64,000 nt of DNA from Butyriboletus loyo (taxonomy: Eukaryota; Basidiomycota; Agaricomycetes; Boletales; Boletaceae), in NCBI GenBank assembly GCA_038093515.1, contig JBBPSI010000008.1:276493-340492 (forward strand). The letters are read 5' to 3'. The position numbers and the translations under genes are program-made. Position 1 is the stretch's first letter. Every line of letters begins with the position of its first letter. Below, one piece after another: positions 62,089 through 64,000 of the stretch. The notes beneath the pieces were generated by a model. It ran no database searches. It was not told where the DNA came from and saw nothing but the letters and a program-made list of their open reading frames with translations.

Positions 62089-63696
62089 TCATGAGGGAAA
62101 TTTAGGAGACGTGCCATGTATTGCTACGATATATCCGGCCCCAGAGAACATCTCGATGGGGGTTTTCCAATTATGACGACGCATCGGTTGGCGATTGTAG
62201 ATATGAAGTGAGGTTTCAGTTGCATCCTGCCAGAAGACTTTTGGTAGACAGGCAGTATGGCGCATGGCTTCTTCTTTTTCCAGGATGGTCCTATTAAATC
62301 GCTCTGCACGTCCATTCTGTTGAGGGGTGTGAGGTACAGAGAGCTGATGCTCAATGCCCCTGGACGAGAGGAACGTCCGAATGTCTTTAGACATGTATTC
62401 CCCCCCACGATCCGAACGGACAGCAAGAAGCGAAGACTGGGTCTGACGTTCAGCCCAGACGACCACTTCCTTAAAAGCATCAGCTGCCTCAGATTTAAGG
62501 CGCAAAAACCGCACGACTGCAAAAGCAGAATAGTCATCAATAAAAGTTAAAATGTAGCGCTTCTGAGTCCGAGAGTGTGTGGGGAATTCGACCAAGTCGG
62601 AATGCACTAGCCCAAGGACCCGAGATGCGCGTTTGGATGAAGGTGCATAGGGACGTTCATGCATCTTGCCTAAGGCACAGCCTCGACAAGGAATGACGTC
62701 AGAAGGTTCAGGTATTAACGGCATACCCTTAACGTTCTTGTAAGCATGGCGTAACACGTTCTTGGATGGATGACCAAAACGGTGGTGCCACAACGAAGAA
62801 GATCCAACATCCTGCAAGGAGTGGATCCCGACATCTGGAGTTAGCATTTTAGCCTGAAACCAGTGGAGGGGATTGTTCGGAAGCAAGGCAGAAGCCTGCA
62901 CTACCAAACGTCCTTGAGGGTTCCAAATCTTGGTTTGATCGGTTATTTCGCATCGATAACCTTCTTTGGTTAGAGCGGTGACCGATAAGAGTCTATGGGC
63001 TGCTTGAGGCGCATACCAAACTCCTGTAAGCTCCAAAGGAATGGGCTTATCCTTCCCTAGTCGCTGTGATAACAACACAGTGCCAGGTCCAAACATCTTC
63101 ATGGTTGCGCCATTTGCTGTGATCGCAATTCTCTCGGTATCACCGAGATCCATGAAGTCTACAACGTGTGGTGTGACATGGTCTGTACAACCGCTGTCAA
63201 TCATCCAGGCGTTGGAAAGAAGATCCTTCTTTGAAGGGACATCTCCGGATGTGTAAGCTCCCGCAATATACAGATCACCAAGATCAAATTCATCGTTGTA
63301 ATCGTATACAGCATCATAGTCCTCAGCATCTCGCTGGTATGTAGAGTCCCAGACATTAATGTCACGGGAGTCAAGACCGTGCTTCCAAGTGCCATCAGCA
63401 CGACGAGCAGTGTTTCCATAAAAGGATTCTTCATCCTTCTCATCGATCGACTCTATAAAAGTCGAAAGACGGACTGCTTTCGCTTTGCGTTCCTTCTTCT
63501 TCGGCTGACCACGAGACCCTGAAGGTTTAGAGGGAATCGCGGCGTTTCCGAAAGGAGTGTGAGGAAGACGCATTAGCATCTCCATCCTCGAAATAAGGTG
63601 ATGCGAGGGGTGGTCCCATCGGATCATCATCTCCCCAACCAGCTTGACCAACGGTTGATTCAGTTTCCATCGGGAAATCTGTAAGCGTGTGGTCAC
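62089..63696 (-). mobile_element. Ty1/copia pol: protease, GAG-pre-integrase and integrase, truncated
   Basis: The open frame of 535 codons has the aspartic protease motif WMIDSGCTDHVT, a GAG-pre-integrase part (LWHHRFGHPSKNVLRHAYK, CRGCALGKMHERPY), and the integrase core with HSDLVEF, FIDDYSAFAVV, RSDRGGEYMS and HTPQQNGRAERFNRTILE (DDE residues visible). It ends shortly after NWKTPIEMFSG, where the reverse transcriptase should follow; RT and RNase H are absent. No LTR is visible at the junction. The element is thus a 3'-truncated fragment lying over the missing kynureninase part. I describe it only; no restored sequence is given. Confidence 0.9.
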
Positions 63697-64000
63697 CTAG
63701 TTGTGTTTCGCCCAACTCTACAATGTTGGCAAATCCGTCCATGTCCATCTCCACTTCATTCGCACGTCCTTTCCCTTTTCCCTTTCCTCGACGTGTCTTG
63801 AAACCGGAGCGATTGTTTGTTCGCTCATTACGGTTTGCTCCGGATCCTGAAGGTCCTCCATAAGGCGTTGCAGGCATATGGTTTTGCTGCTGCCTTTGCT
63901 GCTGCGGTTGGAACGGCCTCTTCTGTCCAGGACGACCACGTCCGCCAGAAGGTTGTTGAGGACGAGCCTGATTGTTCCAATTTGTCTGTGCAGGTGGAGG
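63527..64000 (-). mobile_element. Copia gag C-terminal region, cut by window edge
   Basis: The minus-strand frame is open from the window end to 63527. It is rich in Gln, Pro, Gly and Arg (FKTRRGKGKGKGRANE), as in gag C-termini, but a zinc knuckle is not seen in the visible part. It overlaps pol by about 170 bases and is in a different frame: pol lies one base downstream (+1). The rest of gag and any 5' LTR are outside the window. Confidence 0.7.

Overview
The window is nuclear DNA of a filamentous fungus, most likely a basidiomycete of the Agaricomycetes. The genes are split by many introns of about 45-70 bases, they are packed on both strands, and the best matches by eye (basidiomycete-type oligopeptide transporter C-terminus, HAL4/SAT4-type kinase, OS-9/Yos9 lectin, kynureninase/KMO) are fungal. 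The genus cannot be named from the sequence alone.

Layout, left to right. 0-6.4 kb: a gene-poor edge holding a decayed piece of a PIG-M exon, then an OPT oligopeptide transporter and the intact GPI mannosyltransferase I gene (PIGM/GPI14). 6.6-27.3 kb: a dense block of housekeeping genes: SAR1 and the SRP-receptor beta subunit (ER traffic and targeting), an unrecognised small gene, FRG1-like, ribosomal protein L26, V-ATPase subunit D, an intron-containing tRNA-Phe, CCT4 chaperonin, UFD1, N-myristoyltransferase, OGG1, a Nup133-type nucleoporin and COA8. 27.7-28.6 kb: an AIG1/FAR-17a family membrane protein. 28.6-38 kb: a three-fold tandem duplication of a monocarboxylate-transporter-like MFS gene. 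Two copies look intact, one is dead, and relic exons of the right-hand neighbour were carried along. 39.1-51.1 kb: an EF-hand-like orphan, the PRP28 helicase, a HAL4/SAT4-like kinase, argininosuccinate lyase and an Sso-type syntaxin. 51.1-55.5 kb: a gene desert. 55.5-58.6 kb: a YOS9/OS-9 ER lectin ending in RDEL and an AT-hook protein. 59.1-62.0 kb: kynurenine 3-monooxygenase and the 5' part of kynureninase, head to head. 62.1-64.0 kb: a truncated Ty1/copia retrotransposon lying where the rest of kynureninase should be.

Shared themes: ER and secretory functions recur (SAR1, SRPRB, PIGM, YOS9, syntaxin), though they do not form a cluster. KMO and kynureninase catalyse successive steps of tryptophan-to-NAD synthesis and share a 119-base promoter region, so they are probably co-regulated. 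Many other genes also sit head to head with less than 200 bases between start codons. At least five introns appear to use GC-AG borders. I see no clearly new defence, CRISPR or biosynthetic system. The most novel material is the transporter triplication with its rearrangements and the broken kynurenine pair.
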